Below are positions 63,749 to 64,000 of a stretch of 64,000 bases of DNA, in pieces. How positions within the stretch are numbered: position 1 is the first letter of the stretch; each line of letters starts with the position of its first letter. The stretch covers positions 992,001 to 1,056,000 of the forward strand of contig NZ_JAKEDS010000002.1 in NCBI RefSeq assembly GCF_021462415.1, read 5' to 3'. This DNA is from Rhodohalobacter sp. 614A (GTDB taxonomy: Bacteria; Bacteroidota; Rhodothermia; Balneolales; Balneolaceae). A program made the position numbers and the translations under genes. Under the pieces are notes generated by a model. It was not told the origin of the DNA. It saw only the letters and a list, made by a program, of their open reading frames with translations, and ran no database searches.

Positions 63749-64000
63749 ATGCTCGATAAAATCAACGATATAAAGAAAGAAATTCAAAACTTCAGCATCG
63801 AAAATGAAGAGGAGCTGGAAGCATTTCGCCTGGAATTTCTTTCAAGAAATGGAAAAGTTCAGTCTATGTTCGGCTTGATGAAAGATGTTCCAAATGAACA
63901 AAAGGCCGAGATGGGTAAATCCATGAATGAGGTTAAAAACCTTGCTCAGCAAACATTTGATGACGCCAAAATTGCTATTCAAAAAAATGATAAAAAAGAA
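63749..64000 (+). CDS. pheS: phenylalanyl-tRNA synthetase alpha subunit, N-terminal part
   Basis: ATG at 63749 opens a frame to the window edge giving 84 residues, MLDKINDIKKEI at the start followed by the helical coiled-coil arm (EELEAFRLEFLSRNGKVQSM) typical of the PheS tRNA-binding region. The catalytic domain lies beyond the window. It completes the thrS-infC-rpmI-rplT-pheS order. Confidence 0.93.
   Translation, partial: MLDKINDIKKEIQNFSIENEEELEAFRLEFLSRNGKVQSMFGLMKDVPNEQKAEMGKSMNEVKNLAQQTFDDAKIAIQKNDKKE

Noticed and set aside
1-64000. CRISPR arrays, phage, transposons, toxin-antitoxin or defence clusters
   Set aside because: No repeat-spacer arrays, transposase, integrase or recognised defence genes were seen on either strand.

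Overview
The window looks like a chromosomal segment of a Gram-negative bacterium of the Balneolales/Rhodothermia branch near the Bacteroidota. The reasons are moderate-to-low GC, many outer-membrane and lipoprotein genes (DUF5916 barrel, collagen-like lipoproteins, TolC), a TIGR02999-type ECF sigma factor followed by a Ser/Thr kinase with TPRs, TolB-N/TPR/AraC regulators, and the thrS-infC-rpmI-rplT-pheS translation block. This placement is inferred from gene content; no rRNA is present. I see no phage, insertion sequence, CRISPR or defence island. The window is ordinary chromosome with several scars and some unusual gene arrangements.

Layout. 1-3.7 kb: start of a membrane-protein gene, a sulfotransferase, an internally deleted cstA pseudogene, a YjbQ-family gene and two collagen-like lipoproteins. 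3.7-13.3 kb: SDR plus DUF5916 barrel, PBP4-type carboxypeptidase, a GH31 alpha-glucosidase family enzyme, and an operon of two NAD-binding proteins and an AraC regulator. 13.5-18.5 kb: EamA transporter, glycosyltransferase, leuS. 18.7-22.8 kb: ECF sigma factor, kinase-TPR, and a DUF4377 lipoprotein with a decayed tandem copy. 23-29.5 kb: deoC, catalytic ALDH, a non-catalytic ALDH half and a SPOR lipoprotein; then ychF, a PPP phosphatase, nusB and tRNA-Val(GAC). 29.7-33.6 kb: a HisKA_2 sensor with a degenerate ATPase part and two secreted proteins likely acting on carbohydrate. 33.7-40.6 kb: a complete TetR-controlled export operon (tetR, tolC, hlyD, a 45-residue ORF, two ABC ATPases, two ABC-2 permeases).

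40.7-47.2 kb: membrane protein, APC permease, POT peptide transporter, ankyrin protein, two VOC proteins and small membrane proteins. 47.3-53.4 kb: two paralogous TolB-N/TPR/AraC regulators flank a FIST protein, then an NmrA-like protein. 53.5-58.9 kb: an operon of two outer-membrane proteins and an S41 peptidase, then membrane proteins including a UbiA-like one and a metallophosphoesterase. 59-64 kb: thrS, infC with an ATC start, a reverse-strand NagX-like acyltransferase, rpmI, rplT and the start of pheS.

The most interesting observations are the ALDH16-like enzyme split into a catalytic and a dead half beside deoC, the export operon whose two ATPases carry complementary degenerate motifs, its 40-bp nested palindrome operator and 45-residue ORF, the histidine kinase without recognisable ATP-binding G boxes, the ATC start of infC, and the cstA and DUF4377 gene scars.
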